DNA from: Cynocephalus volans
Lineage: Eukaryota; Chordata; Mammalia; Dermoptera; Cynocephalidae
Length of the DNA stretch: 64,000 bases
Assembly (NCBI RefSeq): GCF_027409185.1
Contig: NC_084466.1
Coordinates: 74,196,501 to 74,260,500 of the forward strand
Direction of reading: 5' to 3'
Shown: positions 47,265 to 58,249 of the stretch, one piece after another
Position numbering within the stretch: the first letter of the stretch is position 1
Layout of the letters: each line of letters opens with the position of its first letter
Notes under the pieces: generated by a model
What the model was told of the DNA's origin: nothing
The model's database searches: none
The model's input: only the letters and a program-made list of their open reading frames with translations
Translations under genes and position numbers: made by a program

Positions 47265-47411
47265 GGGCCGAGCCCATGGCGCACTTGGTGGAGTGCTGCG
47301 CTGGCAGCGCGGCGACGCTCCCACCGCGGGTTCGGATCCTATGTAGGACTGACCGGTGCACTCACTGGCTGAGTGCCGGTCATGAAAAAACGACAAAAAA
47401 AAAAAAAAAAA
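47265..47411 (+). repeat. CYN-type SINE with 9-bp target-site duplication
   Basis: It starts GGGCCGAGCCCATGGCGCAC, has box B GGGTTCGGATCC and the complete CTCACTGGCTGAGTGCCGGT tail unit, then poly(A) of about 17. AAAAGCAGT flanks it at 47256-47264 and 47412-47420 (the A run makes the exact limit ambiguous). Confidence 0.9.
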
Positions 47412-47739
47412 AAAAGCAGTAACTGATATCCTGTGTAAAATGTTGGTTCTCTTATCCAATTGATACCTACAGGACTGTATATCAACTGATAATTAATCTA
47501 AAGTCATCTAACTTCAAAATCAATAAAACCAGTTCATAGCTAACTGTATATGATATAACTTTTTCTGAAAATACAAATTTAGACTATTATGAGTTATTAA
47601 GAGGCATGAAGTAGTTTTTATATTTGAAGGAAAAAAAATACACTGAACTTATTCAAACTCCAGGTTTGAATCACATTCCCATCCCCCTCCAAGCGTCCCA
47701 CAGGGGTCAGCGATGGAATCATGAGCAGGTGAAGACAAT

Positions 47740-48120
47740 AGAGGCCAGGTGACCACTGCTTCATCTGTGTGCAGACAAGGTCTCTGTTGGTTAGGTGGCC
47801 TGCCCAAGGTCACTGAGCTAGTTAGGACAGAAGGCTTGAAACCCCCTGCTTTACATGCCAATGAGGGGCCAATCTCAGAGGGCCTAGAGATGCAGAGCAC
47901 CAACTTTAAAATCACAGTAAATCTGGGTTAAAATCCCAACCCCTCCAATTTCAACTTTGGGACCCTGCATAAATCCCATACCCACCCCAAGTCTTGATAA
48001 TATTACCTACCTTGTTGGATTATTGTGACGTTTAGAAAAGAATTTTAAACATATTTTACAACAATTGATTGCTGAATAATAGTGTCAGGCACAACCTAGA
48101 CTATTCAATAAATATTGCTT
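47740..48120. repeat. MIR fragments (about 47740-47850 minus; 47885-48120 plus)
   Basis: GCCTGCCCAAGGTCACTGAG with GGACAGAAGGCTTGAAACCC is antisense MIR. GAGCACCAACTTTAAAATCA through TTGGATTATTGTGACGTTTA and ATTCAATAAATATTG is a sense MIR. Confidence 0.6.
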
Positions 48121-48659
48121 TCTTCCACTTCATCCATTTCAGGAGTGCCAAATCCCTAGCCATGCTTTTGAGCATGAAATTTTAGCTACACTGAATGGAG
48201 CAGAGAGGTCAGTTTACTGAAGGTCAAGGAAAGGTTGGGAAGACTTAGCAGTGCTTTTTGGTGCGTTTTGGTTGACCTTCAAAAAGGCAACTTCATCTCT
48301 GTGGTGGGGCTTGAGAAGTATTTGTGTGGTTCTTGCCCAAATTCTCTTTCCCTTATATCTATTTCCGTGTGCCTGAAATTTTGTCATTAAAATTTCTTTC
48401 CTTTAAATGCTGAGGTTTTTCCCATTCTAGATTGCCCTGTTTAAACAGAGATTCTCCCACAAGGGACAGCACCACAGCCTTTATCAACTAACCCTTCAGC
48501 AAGGGTGAGTTGATCCCTTGCTGATAACAAGGCCCTATAGAAAGTAAAATAGGCACTGTGGGGTGTATCTTTCCAAAGGTCATGAGATGGAGATCAGGAC
48601 TCCCCAGGATCCTCCCTTGCCCAAGGTCATTGAGTGGGAGAAGAGGGAGATTCTATTCC

Positions 48660-48664
<5 letters not shown>

Positions 48665-48704
<40 letters not shown>
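48665..48704 (+). repeat. (GT)n microsatellite, about 20 units
   Basis: Uninterrupted GT repeat ending TGTGTACACC. Likely polymorphic. Confidence 0.97.
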
Positions 48705-48706
<2 letters not shown>

Positions 48707-48744
48707 ACCAGGGTCAGAAACAGAAAGGAAGATTTTATTAATTA

Positions 48745-48945
48745 AAAAATATTAATACTTATTACATGCCAGACACTATCCTAAGTGCGTCTTATTTAGT
48801 AGTTATTATTAACTGTGAGGTAGGTACTATTCTCAATCCCATTTTGTGGTTGAGGAAATGAAGGTGTAAAGATGTCGATCAAGTAGATTTCTCAAGGTGA
48901 CACAGCTAGTACAGGGTCAAGTCTGGATCAACATTTCTAGGCCTC
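48745..48945 (-). repeat. MIR SINE
   Basis: TTATTACATGCCAGACACTA, GAGGTAGGTACTATTCTCAA, TGACACAGCTAGTACAGGGT and a degenerate box B (TCAAGTCTGGATCA) are antisense MIR. Confidence 0.8.
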
Positions 48946-49011
48946 GATTTCCTCAACCGCCAAGATAGAGTCATAGCGGAAGGATGGTCAAAGCCCTCCA
49001 AAGAAATAAAG

Positions 49012-49165
49012 TCCTTCCTTCCTTCCTTCCTTCCTTCCTTCCTTCCTTCCTTCCTTCCTTCCTTCCTTCCTTCCTTCCTTCCTTCCTTCCCTCCCTCCCT
49101 CCCTCCCTCCCTCCCTTTCTTTCTTTCTTTCCTCTTTTCTTTTCTTTCTCCTCCTTTTTCTTCTT
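49012..49165 (+). repeat. (TTCC)n tetranucleotide array with CTCC and TTTC segments
   Basis: About 19 TTCC units (49012-49088), then CCCT units to about 49115, TTTC units, and irregular pyrimidine sequence to poly(T). Strand-asymmetric polypyrimidine, about 1 kb upstream of the coding exon. Confidence 0.97.
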
Positions 49166-49484
49166 TTTTTTTAACCCAACTTATCTGAAGCAGTAAATGT
49201 AAGTAAATGAGGTATGGTGAATTCACTTTTAAAAATATTGAATATGTGAATATGTTGGAAGATCTTCCTGAAGTTGGTACAACCTACAGATTGATTTAAT
49301 TTGCTCTCCATCTGGCCATGGCAGCACAAACGCTATGTAAAACTTTACAGTCTGACTGTTAGTGCTGCTTGACCTCTTTCCCCTGCCCCCGGCATCATGC
49401 TGCTGATCTTTAGCCAGGTAATGATATGAAAGCTATTTTCTACCTGCTACCAGGATTAGCACACTGCCCTGCAGGGAGTGGTGG

Positions 49485-49690
49485 GCTTTGGAGTCAGGGA
49501 AACCTGGGGCAGAGTTCTTGGTTCAAGCATTTCTCAGCTGTATTACTTGGAGAAACTTAAGAGAGACTTTTTTGTGCCTCGGTTTCTTCATCTGTAAAGA
49601 GGGATGATAATACTTTGAAAGGTTGTTGTGACTATTAGAAAAAATACCTTTTCGAAGCCTGACGCTTAGCCAGCTGTTAATACCTACGAG
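49485..49690 (+). repeat. MIR SINE
   Basis: GTGGGCTTTGGAGTCAGGGA, CCTCGGTTTCTTCATCTGTA, AAGAGGGATGATAATACTTT and GAAAGGTTGTTGTGACTATT match MIR in order. Confidence 0.88.
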
Positions 49691-49991
49691 CTGTTTCTAA
49701 CAAAACTGTGGTTGATTAATGCTCGCTTTCCACTGGGGCTGCCTCTTCTAGTTCCTCCCACTTGATAACTCCTGTTAAAATATGTCATTAACCATCGCAG
49801 TACTTCCACCCAGCTGCTCCCCAGCAGAGATTTTCAAATCATGATTTTTTTTTTTTTTCTGCTTTAATTCAAATTCCATCAAACTTTGAAAAGAGGGGAG
49901 GGGAGTTTCGCTAATTGGAGTTCATTGTATGCTTATTGCACTGAACGTACTCAGGGTGTGTCTTGTGCACATTACAGTTTCCATTTACTTG

Positions 49992-50079
49992 ATCTTTTTT
50001 TCCTGGTACGGGGATGGGAACCCTTGACCTTGCACTTACAAGGCGGCTCTCTAAACAGCTGAGCTAATCGTTCAGCTCC
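49992..50079 (-). repeat. Monomeric tRNA-Ile-like (CYN) SINE near the DCLK1 acceptor
   Basis: The reverse complement reads GGAGCTGAACGATTAGCTCA, CAAGGTCAAGGGTTCCCATC and CCCCGTACCAGG with a short A tail. It is diverged from the tRNA-Ile form (TTAGCTCAG conserved). It ends about 62 bp before exon 2. No clear target duplication, only a possible GATCTT pair. Confidence 0.75.
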
Positions 50080-50141
50080 TCATACCACGATCTTAATATA
50101 ACATGGGCATGTGTGTCTGCTTTTATTTCTGGGGCTCCTAG

Positions 50142-50160
50142 GTTCGACCTGCAGCCCGTC
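50142..50160 (+). other. DCLK1: DCLK1 exon 2, 5' UTR part
   Basis: Nineteen bases (GTTCGACCTGCAGCCCGTC) between the acceptor and the start codon; no ATG. Confidence 0.8.
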
Positions 50161-50536
50161 ATGTCGTTCGGCAGAGACATGGAGCTGGAGCACTTCGACG
50201 AGCGGGACAAGGCGCAGAGATACAGCCGCGGGTCGCGGGTGAACGGCCTGCCGAGCCCCACGCACAGCGCCCACTGCAGCTTCTACCGAACCCGCACGTT
50301 GCAGACGCTCAGCTCCGAGAAGAAGGCCAAGAAAGTGCGTTTCTATCGCAACGGAGACCGCTACTTCAAAGGGATTGTGTACGCCATCTCCCCAGACCGC
50401 TTCCGATCTTTTGAGGCTCTGCTGGCTGATTTGACCCGAACTCTGTCGGATAACGTGAACTTGCCGCAGGGAGTGAGAACAATCTACACCATCGATGGGC
50501 TCAAGAAGATCTCCAGCCTGGACCAGCTGGTGGAAG
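50161..50536 (+). CDS. DCLK1: DCLK1 first coding exon (exon 2), residues 1-125 plus 1 nt
   Basis: DCLK1 (doublecortin-like kinase 1) binds and polymerises microtubules through two N-terminal doublecortin domains and carries a C-terminal Ser/Thr kinase; it acts in migrating neurons, axons and epithelial tuft cells. This exon reads [20 protein letters not shown] at the start, then a basic Ser/Thr-rich arm (residues 20-56) and most of DC1 from about residue 57 ([20 protein letters not shown], 57-76) to [14 protein letters not shown] (112-125). Splice sites: acceptor GGGGCTCCTAG| at 50141 and donor GAAG|GTGAGC at 50536/50537; codon 126 is split after its first base (phase 1). The start at 50161 has G at -3. 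An in-frame ATG at 50113 lies inside the intron and is not expected in mature mRNA. The residues agree with the mammalian DCLK1 sequence as I recall it, and no change was noticed. DC2 and the kinase lie downstream, outside the window. Confidence 0.96.
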
Positions 50537-50984
50537 GTGAGCCCTGAGATAACCCCCAAGTGACCCTGCCGCAGACCCCGGGGGGTTCTAGCCGTCTTCC
50601 GCTTGACCTGTGAGCTGTTGCATTCGAGCTGTTGCATTCAACCTGGTGGCTGTGAGCCGTATTGTTACACACGTCTGAGTTTGCTGTAGTATAGTATAAA
50701 AAGGAGAATAGTAATTAATTATGTTAGGTCAGGTAGCTTATAATAATGGACCGAGCCAAAAATGGTCTAGTTCTACAGCAGTTTCTACTTTCTTTCCCAC
50801 ACCCATGCTACACTAATTTTAAAAATCCAATTTAATGTCTTCGATCGCATAGTTCATACTTTTAGATGCAAATTGAACTTTTGCTATCACGATGTCTGAA
50901 AGTACTTGAACTGAAAATGACTAATGGGTCATGAAATTTTAGAGTAGAAAGGAACCTTAGATAGCTATCAAACTCATTAATTTC

Positions 50985-51095
50985 ATCACCGGAGACTGAG
51001 GCCCAGAAAATTCAAATGACGTGTCTGTGGTTACATGGTAAGTTAGTGGTGATGATGGAACAGAAAGTAGGTTTTTTGACAATGCTTTCCACTGT
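50985..51095 (-). repeat. MIR SINE fragment
   Basis: GGAGACTGAGGCCCAGAAAA, then TGTGGTTACATGGTAAGTTA is the antisense MIR core. Confidence 0.65.
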
Positions 51096-52489
51096 GATGC
51101 TTCATTTTAAGTTTAAGGGATTATTGTCTTTCTATGGTATTTGAGGATATGAAGGAATGAATCTGTTTGGTTTATTTTTTTAAGTCCAATTTTGGTTAAC
51201 AGTAATTGTCTGTTTTAGACATTTAACATTGTAGACATTTAGGACTGTTTGGGTCCATGGATGGGGCCTAGTATCCTGTGCAAGCAGAGTAGGTCGCCCA
51301 CACTAGGCTACATTTGCCTCAGGGCCAACCCTATTTGAACAAGGCATAAAGCCTGTCACGGCCCGAAACCATAATCAAATTAAATGACTTGGAGAGAAAT
51401 AACTGGGATTAAGTGTATGCTAAGGTGTAAATGAGGATAGCAGGTCCTCTTCGGAGAGTAGGTTTTTCTTAGATTGAGGTCTCAAGGAACATGGAACAGA
51501 GTGTTGGGAGAGCTGAATTTCACACCAAGTTCATCTTCACTCCAGAAATATTTGCCCAGGCCCAGTTAGCCAGCTGGGTCCTGGAGGGAGGCCCTGTAAT
51601 TCCCTCCATCTGTCTCTTGTGCAGGTAGCAGGAAGCATGCCTTCCAGCCCCCTTGGCGTTTGGGTTGCCCTCCCCTAACCGCATACTGGCAGAGCCCTCT
51701 TGTCTTCCTTTTAACCAGAGTTTGTATGTGATTCAAGACTGAGGGGCTTCTCCCTTTTTCCTTCCCTTTATCCCTTGGCAGGAATGCCAGTCTGGTCACA
51801 GCATGACTGGACTTGAAAGGGTGCAGAGGAGCCTGGGGTTGGTGTGTTTATTTTGTGGGAATTCACATCTCTTTTCAGTGACTTGTCACCCTGCCAAGAT
51901 GCCTGTAGACTTGGCCTTTTTCCTTCTATTCAGAGGGTGAAACTTCCAGTAAATTAAAGGGGAAGAATGAACATAGCATCTTTCTGCATCAGCTTTGATT
52001 TTTGTGCCCTGTCCTTTGTGTGACCTTGGAAAATGCAAGGATAGATAAAACATTAAGGGATATATTCCACATTCACTCTTTAATAAAGATCAGATGCAAA
52101 GTCAGGCACATGAACATCACCAAGCCATCCCTTTGAGGGTTGATGGTGTTGCAGGGAAAATATGCCACGATCTCAGGGCTCATCCTAACACAACCGGGGG
52201 TTGACACCTCACTCAGTTCTTGAGTCACTTGTGCAGCATCTGCAGGGGCAGGGGTACTTCAGTCGGTTTCCCACCCAGAATTGATCTTTACCGAGAAGTG
52301 GCCAGAGATATTCCTTGGTGGACTCCTATCCACCAAGGAGAGGGTGGGGGAGGTGGCAGGTGACAGTACTATCTTCACATCTAGGGACTAGCAAATTGTG
52401 GCATGCTTGCCACCATCTTCTTTGTCCCTATCTTTTACCACAAAATAATGCCTGCTCTGAGAGACTGCTGTCTTGAAAGTAATAATGAA

Positions 52490-52725
52490 AGCTCACAGTT
52501 ATGGAGCATGTGTCATGCACTGGTTAGAGTTCCTTGTTCCTTATGATATGAATACATTTAATTGTCACAGTGATCCTAGGAGGTAGGAACCGATATCCTT
52601 ATACTAAGATGAGAAAAGTGAGGCACAGCGTGGTTAAATAATCTGCTCAAAGTCACACAGCAAGAAATGGCAGTTAGGGTTTGAACCCAGGAAGGCTGGT
52701 GCCAGAACTTGAGCTCACAGCTGCC
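52490..52725 (-). repeat. MIR SINE
   Basis: GAGCATGTGTCATGCACTGG, ATCCTAGGAGGTAGGAACCG, GTGAGGCACAGCGTGGTTAA, AGTCACACAGCAAGAAATGG and box-B GGGTTTGAACCCAGGAAGG give a near-full antisense MIR. Confidence 0.9.
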
Positions 52726-53067
52726 GCAAAGATGCTATATGCTATGAATGCGATCTCTAAAAGGTACTCTTGTGCTCATCTTAATACAGTGGATTATTTT
52801 TTAACATAGCAAAAAAGGGTGGAGATTTTAGTGTAAAGTTAACTACAAACCGTAAGTTGTTCCCATTGCTGTAAGTAGCATTTAAATGAAATATTATCGT
52901 GTTAGCTTCTTCTTGAAAACGAATATTTTTAATCTTGACTTAATTCCAAGAATGAAAGGTGTTGCTTCCAGAAACTTTAATATTTTTATTTGTCCTCAAA
53001 TACTTTTTTCCCCAATCAATGTGAAGTACTGAAGATTGAATATTCTGATGTTTAAAAATGACTTTTG

Positions 53068-53136
53068 GTTAGAGCACAGCCTTGTAATACCAAGGTCAAG
53101 GGTTCAGATCTCCATATCAGCCAGCAAAAAAAAAAA
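53068..53136 (+). repeat. 5'-truncated CYN-type SINE
   Basis: It starts in the A box (GTTAGAGCACAGCCTTGTAA), contains CAAGGTCAAGGGTTCAGATC and ends in poly(A). A short direct repeat ACTTTTG flanks it (53061-53067 and 53137-53143). Confidence 0.75.
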
Positions 53137-53739
53137 ACTTTTGAAAAAAATACTTTTTTTTCTGGTTGACTGGTAACTTCTGTACAGTGTACAAGTTCAC
53201 ATATTGGCTGCATTTATTTTTTGAATTTTCAGTTTAAACAGATTTTTTTCCTAATTCATAACACTGACAATTAGCATGCAGCTGCACTTCGGGTTTAAAT
53301 AGCTGGAAATTCATTTAGATTTGCCTCTTTGTCAATTACGTTTTTGCTTAGTCGGTTAAAATGCAAACCATTGCTTCATATTCATCATTAGGCTCATATC
53401 TCACTTTACATACTAATTTTATGTAAACGCCAGTGCTTGTTATTAGCTTTTCATTTCCCCTTCCAATATGATGATGTTTGAGTCTTAAATTAAATGCTTT
53501 TAGTGGGTGCAGTGATGAGTGTATTTGAGTTGTAATTGTTTTTTAAGTTTGTTCTTTCTCATTTGATCTCAGACTAAAAATTCTGAGTTATAATGACATG
53601 TGTGAGTTTCTTTATAATAGTCTTGTGGTCATTTCAATGTTTTATTATTATATACTGATTATTATTCCTAGGTGTGGTTTAGGCATGTTGATTGAGCTGG
53701 CTATGCGCCCAGATTATATGTGTATGAGTAGGTGTGTGT

Positions 53740-53815
53740 ATGTGCATGTATGATTGTATGTGTTTCTGCATATGCATGTATGTATATATACACACACATG
53801 CACTCACATACACTT
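53740..53815. repeat. Degenerate alternating purine-pyrimidine tract
   Basis: (TG/CA) and (TATG) units such as CATGTATGTATATATACACA; low complexity, with Z-DNA or cruciform potential. Confidence 0.7.
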
Positions 53816-54539
53816 AAGGGTATGTATTAAAGGCGACACTCTCAATTTTTGCTTCCAAAATGGCCTTAATATGTTAAAAAAAATCATGATGCTTAATAAG
53901 GAAGGCTGAATTGCAGGCCTATTTCTGCGAGTGATTCATCTTGAGACTTGGCCTCATTTTCCCCAATTTCGTACCATTTATATCCTACTGTAGGTATGTA
54001 AATATTGTGAAGATAAATGAAACTGTAACATTTAAGGCCTTTGAACTCCCAGGAGAAAGATGTAATGTAAATTCTGAGTATTGATTGATTGACTAACTGA
54101 TTTTTCCTTCTTTTAACATTTTTTGTGACTGTAGGTGTGAGAAGGCCAGAGCATTTCTTTTAAGCATTAGAATAAGAACTATATAGTATGTCATCTTTTG
54201 GATATAAAGGAGTTCATTTTCTCATCAGACCTGCCCTATTAGAAACGAGTCCATCTTTTTCCTCGGTTCTCACGCATGTCTTGGCCCCTCCCCAACCCTT
54301 TGTGGACTTTGCCTGTCTCCAGAGCTGCAGCAGGAGGGCTTTTAACAAGTGCCCATCAGAGTTCACTTCTCAGGAATAAACCCACACTCCACTCTGTGGT
54401 TAGGGAATCCGTGTCCTACCACGGCTTCTGAATCACCAGTCTCTCATGGCAATTTTCCTGTCCCCAGATGCGGGATTCTTTACTTCCTTTCTCTAATTCA
54501 CTGGCTTCCTCTATGCCTCTCCCTGCTATGTTGAATTTT

Positions 54540-55560
54540 TTTAAATTAATTTTTGAATAGCTATAAAACATACTCTCCCTAAAATACCCCAGAGACAACT
54601 AGCTTACTAGTTTTTTTGAGTATCCTTGCAGAGATATCAGTGTGTGTTAAGGATATAATTTGCCTGGAAGGTAACTTACTGTGATCACAGCTCTGTACCT
54701 TGCTTTGTGCACTTAAAACTCTTGGAGACATTATCATACCAGTACATCTAGAACTACTGTGTTCTTTTTACCGACTTCATAGTATTCCTTTATACAAATG
54801 TACCATATTTTATTTAACTAGTCTTTTATTAATGGGCTTTTAGGTGTGTCCCATTCTTTATTATTACAAATAATTGTGTGTTCAATATCCTTGTATGTAT
54901 ATTTTTCCACTCATATAGGAGAATATCTTTAGGATAAATTCCTAGAAGTAATATTGCTAAATACAGAGATATAAGCATTAAACTTTTTAAGAGCTATTGC
55001 AAAATTCCTCTCCATGAGGTGGTTCTGGTTTACACTCCCACCAGTAATGTATGAAAATGGCTGTTTCTATACACCCTCAACAAGTTGGTGTGTTATCAAA
55101 CATTTTTCCGTTTGCCAACCTGTTAAGAATGTTACCTCATTTTAGTTTTAATTTTCATCTTTTCATGTGTTTAAAAGGCATTTGTGTTTCTTTTTTTATG
55201 TATTGTCTTCACATAGCTTTTGACCATTTTTCCACCAGGGTCTTTTTTATTGACTTGCAGGGTTTTTTTTGTTGTTGTTTTTTTTTACTCTACTGGCCCC
55301 TTGTGATAATCACTGAAAATATTTTTTTCCAAATTTCCCTTTATCTAGTGACTTTACTATGTTTTTTGCCATGTAGATTTAAAAAAAAAAAAATTATGTA
55401 ATCAAATGTATTAGTCTTTTTATTTATGGCTTGATTTTTACGCCTCTTAGGCCCTCTGTAAACTGAGATTATAAAGCCATTTTTCCTCATTTTCTTATAG
55501 TATTTTTATGTTTTCATTAAAAAGTGTACTTTAATGGAAGTCATATTGGTATAACATGTG
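54540..55560 (-). repeat. L1/HAL1-type LINE 3' region
   Basis: TTTTACCGACTTCATAGTAT, TATTAATGGGCTTTTAGGTG, GATAAATTCCTAGAAGTAAT, GGTTTACACTCCCACCAGTA and ATTTTCATCTTTTCATGTGT are antisense L1 distal ORF2. Confidence 0.75.
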
Positions 55561-55599
55561 AGTGATTCATTTCAAGTTTCCCCCCCCAAGCTGTCTGCT

Positions 55600-56330
55600 T
55601 TATTTCTTTAACATTTTATTTTGAAATTAATTTGGACTTACAGAATTATCACAAAGCTGATAACTTCCTGTATATCCTTCACCCACCTTCCCACAATGGA
55701 GCGTCTCACACAACCGTGGTACAATGAATAAAACTAAGTTAACTTTGGTACAAAGCAGTAATTACACTGCAGGCTTATTTGGCTTTCGTTAGTTTTCCCA
55801 CTGGTGTCCTTTCTAGGTCTCAGAGTCACACGTTGCATTTATTTGTCGTGTCTCCTCCTCCTCCACGCTGTTCTTCAGTCTTTCCTCGTCTTTAATGCCT
55901 TTGACAGTTTTGGAGAATACTGGTCACTTATTTTGTAGAGTGTCTCTCAATTTGGGTTTGTCTGATTATTGGATCAATGTTATGCATTTTGGCAAGAATT
56001 TCACAGAAGCAATGCTGTGTCCTTCTCAGTGTGTCATTTCAGGGGGCACGTGATGGCCATATGTCTTAATATTGGTTACCAGTAATCAGTCAGTTAAGGG
56101 GGTGTCTGCCAGGTGTTTTTTCTCTAAAGTTACAATTATCCCCTTTGTAATTAATATTTTGGGGAGATGCTTTGAAGTTGAATAAATACCTTGTTTCTCC
56201 TTAAGCTTTTGCCCATACATTTTGGCATTTATTGGTGGTTCTTACCTATAGCAATTTTTAGTGTGGTGTTTTAATGGTGATTTTCTGTTTCCTCCTCTTT
56301 TTTGCCACATTTTGAAACATGGGTGTCCTC
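55600..56330 (-). repeat. L1M LINE 3' UTR-region fragment
   Basis: GGACTTACAGAATTATCACA, ATTTGGGTTTGTCTGATTAT, 'GTTATGCATTTTGGCAAGAA' and TTCTCAGTGTGTCATTTCAG are L1M-type sequence in antisense. Confidence 0.7.
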
Positions 56331-56339
56331 CATTTTCCT

Positions 56340-57080
56340 GTCTTTGGATCATCTACTGTGATCTCATCAACTCCCATTATTTTAACCCCTCTTTTAAGGC
56401 CTGTTACTCCCAAATCTGACCTTCCATCTGCACCCCAACTACCTGAATATATCCAATCAATACGTTAATCCTTAGATTTTTTTTCAAGCTCAACATGTAT
56501 AAATGTGAACTTATTCTTTTCCATTATCCAGGCTTTATTCCTCCTTTCATGTTCTTATTAAATGGTGTCAACACCTGCTAGGTTCCTAATTTTTGTGACC
56601 TCCCCAAATTCATAAATTGAAACCTCATCACCAGTATGGTATTAAGAGCTGGGGCCTTTCAGCAGTGATTAGGTAATGAAAGAAGAGCTCTCATGAATCA
56701 GATTAATTGCTTTATAAAAGAGGCCCCAGAGAACTGCCTGGCCCCTTCCACCCTGTGAGGATACAGCAAGAAGACACCATCTGTGAGAAAGAGGGTCTTC
56801 TCCAGACACCAAATCTGCCAGCGCCTTGATCTTAGACTTCCCAGCCTCCAGAACTTTGAGAAATAAATATTTGTTGTTTATAATCCACCCAATTTGTGGT
56901 ATTCTGTCATAGCAGCCCAAAAGGACTAAGACACCACATAACTTAACATTACCCTTGACTTCTCCTTCTCTTAATCCCTCAAATCCAAGGTGTCACCAAA
57001 TTCTGCTGATTCTGCTTAAGACATTTCTTCAATTTTTTTCTTGCTTCCTCATCACCATTATTATAGCTGTCAGGTCTTCA
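56340..57080 (+). repeat. L2 LINE split by an MST-like LTR
   Basis: L2 sense text before the LTR (CCAAATCTGACCTTCCATCT, TAAATGTGAACTTATTCTTT) resumes after it (ACATTACCCTTGACTTCTCC, AAATCCAAGGTGTCACCAAA, TTCTGCTGATTCTGCTTAAG). Confidence 0.7.
56570..56933 (+). repeat. MST-type MaLR solo LTR inside L2
   Basis: AAATTGAAACCTCATCACCA, GGACACAGCAAGAA-like GAGGATACAGCAAGAAGACA, 'AATCTGCCAGCGCCTTGATC', GACTTCCCAGCCTCCAGAAC and the end AAAAGGACTAAGACA follow the MST LTR. ACACC precedes it at about 56569 and recurs at the other edge, a possible 5-bp duplication. No retroviral genes are attached. Confidence 0.85.
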
Positions 57081-57349
57081 TTATCGTTTAAAAATAATGT
57101 TACCTTGTTTTGACTGAAAGAATGATACATTTTTCTACAGTGAGAATTGTAGGAAATTTTGAAAAATGCAAAAAAGTAAAACAAATAATAACTCCTCATA
57201 TTCCCATGACTTGACTCTTGTCTTTTTCCTGTACTATTATATAACAGGCTCTCAAGCTGAAAATACATATCTTAGTTTCTCTTTTCTTTATGGTATCTTT
57301 GTAGTTGTGACTGCTTTTCCATTCTCATTACAAACTTTCTTAGATCAGC

Positions 57350-57670
57350 TCCTTTTGGACACACATGTCCTATACAGTAGTCTTCAAACCAGTTTTCCTG
57401 CCTATAAACCTGTCCACAGACAAACTACTTTGTGCCAAACCTTTGTTTAATAGTGGCTTTCTTGTTTACTTATAAAATATAGCCCACAGTCTTTAATGTG
57501 CTTCTCTCAGCAATTCCGCTCTTGCCCCTTCCTCCTCTTCTGGCCTTGTCTTCTATTACTCATTGCTGCAACACTCTGCTGCAGCTCAGCTGTTGTCTTT
57601 GCATGTGCTCTCCCGTGTCTGGCTTCCCTTCTGTCCTGTCACGGGGTAAGATGGGGGCCCTCCTCTGAGG
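57350..57670 (+). repeat. L2 LINE continuation (tentative)
   Basis: AAAATATAGCCCACAGTCTT and 'GCTCTTGCCCCTTCCTCCTC' look like L2 sense text; divergence is high. Confidence 0.45.
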
Positions 57671-57679
57671 GTGCATAGC

Positions 57680-57890
57680 ATCAGAGTTAAGAGCACCGGC
57701 TCTGGAGTCAGACCACCTGCATTCAAATCTTGGCTCCATCTTTGCTAGCCATGTGACTTTGAGCAAGCTACCTATGTCATTGTGGCTCATTGTACCCTGT
57801 GATAAGAGGTGTGTTAGTAATTATCTCATAGGGCTGTGGTGAGGATTATAGGTAAGAGGCTAGTACATGATCTGCTACATTTGGCAAACA
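57680..57890 (+). repeat. MIR SINE, well preserved
   Basis: AGAGTTAAGAGCACCGGCTC, TGGAGTCAGACCACCTGCAT, TCAAATCTTGGCTCCATC, CATGTGACTTTGAGCAAGCT and ATAGGGCTGTGGTGAGGATT: one of the clearest MIR copies here. Confidence 0.93.
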
Positions 57891-58249
57891 TCCAAATAAC
57901 CTGTTCTACCATGCTCATCCCCCAGCCTATAGATATACAAGTCTCCCACAATCTAAACAGTTCTTGCCTTATCTTGCTGTCTTCTCAAATACAAATTTTT
58001 TCCATGTTAAGAAATATTTGCATTTGCTATACCTACTTCTTCCCCTTCCACTCATGCTTCCATTGATGAGCATCATTACACTGTAATATACTAATTTATT
58101 TTGCATCTAAGTCTCTGGAAGTCAGAGAGCCATTGGAGTCCTCACTGCCTACCATGGTAGTTGCAAAAACTCAGTATCACTGGAAGAAAGAGGAAAGAGA
58201 GAATGAATGAATACTTGAGTGAATGAAAGCAGTCCAGCATCACTACTCA

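Larger units (their letters stand above)
45070..50141 (+). other. DCLK1: DCLK1 intron 1
   Basis: From the candidate GTGCGT donor to the acceptor TCTGGGGCTCCTAG ending at 50141. The first 500 bp stay CpG-rich. 45600-47150 is unremarkable with no gene or firm repeat apart from a T-rich tract near 46850. The rest holds a CYN SINE, MIRs and two large microsatellites, listed separately. The open frame 44887-45873 crosses the predicted donor and is not credible. Confidence 0.65.

Noticed and set aside
48906-49226. Lys/Glu/Gly repeat protein on the minus strand
   Set aside because: Translation of the TTCC microsatellite.
50113-50160. Alternative DCLK1 start 16 codons upstream, in frame
   Set aside because: ATG 50113 lies before the splice acceptor at 50141, so it would be intronic in the normal mRNA.
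50080-50637. 185-codon minus-strand frame over DCLK1 exon 2
   Set aside because: Antisense shadow of a conserved coding exon.
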